The translations under genes were made by a program, and so were the position numbers. Positions 61,081 to 64,000 of a stretch of DNA of 64,000 nt are shown here, piece after piece. Source of the DNA: Platynereis dumerilii (lineage: Eukaryota; Annelida; Polychaeta; Phyllodocida; Nereididae); NCBI GenBank assembly GCA_026936325.1, contig JAPTHN010000001.1, positions 78,189,380-78,253,379 of the forward strand. Direction: 5' to 3'. The notes below the pieces were generated by a model. The model was given only the letters and a program-made list of their open reading frames with translations. It was not told the origin of the DNA and searched no databases. The stretch's first letter is position 1, and each line of letters opens with the position of its first letter.

Positions 61081-62800
61081 TCCAGAGCAAGGTATCTCTG
61101 GATTCATATTATTTGTGTTACTCCTCAGGGTATGACACCATTGACTTTTCAAGGTATCATCTTTGATTTTTATATGTCATATATGGACAAAACTAATACA
61201 ATATTGATTCAATTGTTTTGTTTCAGATGGAATTTTCTTATATTTTTCTTGTAGGCTCTTTTGGAGTTAGCTGAAGACATTTGGAGACATTTCCTCGACC
61301 TTGTGGATGTAAATGTCAAAAGGTCATCACAGAGATTGTCTTTACTTCCCAAGTCCTCTTCTCTTTGTATATTGCCTTGGTTTGGTGTCGTTTTTTTATT
61401 TCTACCTAGGAATTTAATATGCCTGTTAAGATTAGTTCCTTGCCTAGAGCACAATATACTGCTCAGTTTTAAATTCCATCCAATAACATAATAGCCACAG
61501 GTATATCATTTCAAGAAAAAATTGGCAGAATTTGTAAAGAGGTAATCAGGCGTTTGATTTATTGTTGCTAATTGTACATCGACATTAGGCCTGCCGCTAG
61601 ATGTATCTTCCAAATCAAACTAGTATAGTTTATGGTGGAAATTTACAATGTATGATGACTGGACCTCTTGCGCACTCCTGGTGACAGTCTTTCCGTGCTG
61701 TGCCATTGACTTCACAATAGCTCGCATTGTTGATCCAGTTATCCGGTCCATTGGAGTCTGGCTTAAGATTTAATTCTTGTGTTTGTGATTACTTAGCAGA
61801 AAGTCACCAGTGTTATTCTAATTTACTGTTGAGTTCAGATAACGTAGCATTCAAGCACTCACAAAAAGAATAGATAACTGGAAGTGTGACAAGCATGTCT
61901 GATACTGGGCATATGACTTTTATTTCTGCTTATAACATTTCAAGAATAGTTTCAGAATGATGAATTCTACTGCAAATCTGTAAAATCCATGAACTGAAAA
62001 TCTCTAAATTCAATAATATAAATTGATATATACTTACATTCTTAGTATTTCTTGTCTTCATAATGTTGGTGTTATCCTTGGAAATAACATTATTGGCTTT
62101 CAAGAGGACATCTTATATTACCTCGATTCAGATATATTGAGCCAATATACGATATCATTCCTCTAGACGTGGGCAAATTGGATTTCCTTGCTGTATCCTT
62201 TGCCTGTGGCTATTTCAGAGTCAAGTTTATTGTCACATGATTCCCAAGATATCGTAAAGAGATTGTCTAGATATTCTCAAGAGATCTTCACTGTTGTAAT
62301 TTAAAGTGTAACAAGCCAGTCAGATAATGTTAGAGGGATTTTCAACCTACTCATCACACTTTAATAGGCTACATTGACAGTCTGTAATGTTATATCAAAT
62401 GAGATGCAGATTCCTAAGGACACTATTAAAACTTGAGAGTCTCCGTCAATGGAAACATGAGCTGTTGCAAGAAATGAGTCTATAAATTGTTTGGCGGTTA
62501 TTTTCACGACAACTCAGTCCATAAGAACCAGTATCAAAATTCCACAATTAAAACAGCATTTCATATAGTTGTGGGTCAAGTTCTTGGTTGCTTTTGGCCA
62601 ATAACGCTCAAAACTTTCATCATTAAAAAAATTCCCATAAGCCTTCTGCTCTTCCATTTTCATTCTCAAATTCCAGTTAATCTTCACTACTTCATAGTTT
62701 TTTGCATCTTTGTTTGAGGCAAGATAATTGTAAATGCTGTCAAAAAAGGTCTTTGTCCAATGAACCACTTAGACAAATGAGAAGAGGAGATCAGGAGAAG
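61081..62800. other. Non-array region with unassigned short frames
   Basis: The plus frame 61261-61491 is preceded by a good acceptor-like TATTTTTCTTGTAG at 61242-61255 and starts LLELAEDIWRHFLDLVDVNV, which could be an exon. The minus frame 62514-62768 (84 codons) has a balanced, charged composition (NYEVVKINWNLRMKMEEQKA). Neither belongs to a family I recognise. The rest is AT-rich with no element ends seen. Confidence 0.3.
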
Positions 62801-63270
62801 TCTTAACAATCCTTACAAGGTGCCTAATAAGGAAATCCTAACAAGCATTCCTAACTAAGCAATCCTATGTAAACACTCATAACTGGAATCCTGAAATGCC
62901 AATCCTCACCAAACAATCCTTAAAAACAAGCCTTGGCAGACCAAAATTTTTACATGTTAATTTTATCCATGTGCAGTCACGTTATGTCGCGAATTATGTG
63001 TACCGCGACGCGACAGTCCGATAGACCCCCCCCCCCCAGTGGAATTTTCTGGATCATCCCCTGAATCCTAAAAAGACAACACAAAGTTTACAAGCATATA
63101 ATATTCTTATGGGTGACCTATCAGGCATCTAAAGGTAATCCCAACAAGGCAATCCTAAATAGGCAACCCTAACAATCAATCCTGACAGATAAATTCTAAA
63201 AAACAAACCTTAGCACAGTCTTTACAAAGCAATCCTCACAAGATATTCCTAACAAGGCATTCACTATGAA
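62801..63270. repeat. Degenerate short-period repeat, AATCCTAACAAGGC words, split by an insert
   Basis: Between 62801 and 62945 and again between 63131 and 63270, words such as CAATCCTTACAAGG, AATCCTAACAAGC, CAATCCTCACCAAA and CAATCCTCACAAG follow at roughly 15-18 base intervals. The intervening ~185 bases differ in composition (GTTATGTCGCGAATTATG, ACCGCGACGCGACAG, a C-run at 63027-63038) and may be an insertion. Confidence 0.6.
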
Positions 63271-63910
63271 ATGACATGCCTCCAAGCAACTATCTATATG
63301 CCGTGTCAACCTTGCTTCAAAAGCCGTACAAATGAGCTTCTCAATAAGTCTTCATAATGGCAGTGTCTTGTTGCAAAGCAACAGAAACAAGGTCTGTGAT
63401 GGTAGTGACAATAGCATGATATATCTTTCAGATGAACAGCTGAACCTGGATGTGTTTGAGTTTTTTATGTTTTGCTTCTTTCCCAGCTTTCCAGCTATCC
63501 TATATGGCTGCTGTTTTTTTGTTCTTGTTTCTGTTATTCTTCTCGTTTTCCCCCCATTTTTTCTGTTGGTTTTTTATGTTTTTCTTTGCATTACTGGCCC
63601 ACCTCTCCTTCATTAGCATCATCTGAACCATCCATTTCCCTTCTCAGATTGTTCTCAACACAAAGCTTATCAGACTGGATCTTTGTGGGAACCACTGCCT
63701 CAACTGCTTTGATTCTTCCCCTGATTCCATGCTGATGAATTCTGTCAAGTGAAAAACAAGGCAAAGATACGATATACCGGCATACCCCTGTGTGCGATAT
63801 GACTAATATATTTTTCAGGGAATGAAATGATTGATCATTAGTCATTCAATCTATCCGATATAGTGTATATAACACTATGTTACATACGCATGGCTTGTAT
63901 GTACTGGAAA
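63271..63910. other. Spacer with T-rich frames, nothing assigned
   Basis: The stretch around 63465-63600 is T-rich and yields hydrophobic frames on the plus strand that I regard as composition artefacts. A short palindrome TATAGTGTATATAACACTAT lies at 63858-63877. Confidence 0.4.
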
Positions 63911-63998
63911 AATCGAGTAATAACCGCTTATCAGGATATCCAGATGTTCACTTTCTGGATATCCTGTTAAGCAGTTACTCAACTTCCATTTTCAGGAA
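63902..63998. repeat. ~40-base-arm hairpin at the window end
   Basis: CTGGAAAAATCGAGTAATAA then CCGCTTATCAGGATATCCAG is matched in reverse complement by CTGGATATCCTGTTAAGCAG then TTACTCAACTTCCATTTTCAG. About 14 loop bases lie between. It may be one end of an element that continues outside the window. Confidence 0.75.
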
Positions 63999-64000
63999 GG

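Noticed and set aside
63332-63735. Two overlapping hydrophobic plus frames of 87-94 codons
   Set aside because: Different frames of one T-rich stretch; no signal for a membrane protein family.

Overview
The window is AT-rich eukaryotic DNA with no confident protein-coding host gene, no rRNA or tRNA gene and no bacterial gene structure. It reads as intergenic or intronic sequence made of repeats. Ten copies of the palindrome TAGGCCTA, tRNA-derived SINEs, degraded LINEs and many short inverted-repeat DNA elements suggest a marine deuterostome invertebrate. An echinoderm such as a sea urchin is my best guess, but that is an inference from sequence texture and not a demonstrated assignment.

The backbone is a head-to-tail array of a large unit, roughly 10-11 kb without insertions. 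I labelled its segments a to n plus z and tracked them by shared words. Copy 1 spans about 1550-9512, with segment a at about 100-480. Copy 2 spans about 11400-20905. A partial copy with segments d to h lies at 32235-34935. Copy 3 spans about 37885-51240, and copy 4 about 52285-58860. Copies differ by substitutions, deletions and private insertions, so the array is old. Two local events look much younger. One is a ~725 bp inverted repeat (1-728 against 21195-21922, mid-90s percent identity by eye). The other is a ~1 kb tandem duplication (37885-38929 and 39151-40165) with a MITE fragment at its junction.

Many mobile elements with readable ends sit on this backbone. A 3.7 kb element with ~600 bp inverted arms and a perfect 9-bp target duplication (24736-28453) looks Mutator-like. 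Four elements share a GGGGAGACCGGGG-type cap next to TA but carry different subterminal words (6130, 22087, 44943, 47952). Several hAT-like MITEs have 8-bp target duplications (18142, 37356, 44220, 49632), the last of them nested in the end of another element. A 2 kb element has tandem AAATCTACTTTT words at both ends (41278-43281). Two elements carry ~70 bp terminal hairpins. There are also two LINE remnants, three or more SINE families and one Tc1/mariner-like end.

The block between copies 2 and 3 (about 20.9-32.2 kb) and the last 5 kb are outside the array. The last 5 kb holds a few short open frames of protein-like composition, a ~63 bp tandem repeat and a degenerate short-period repeat, none assigned to a gene. 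Because elements are shared or private among unit copies, the window gives a relative insertion history: a SINE in segment k predates the duplications, and most DNA elements postdate them.
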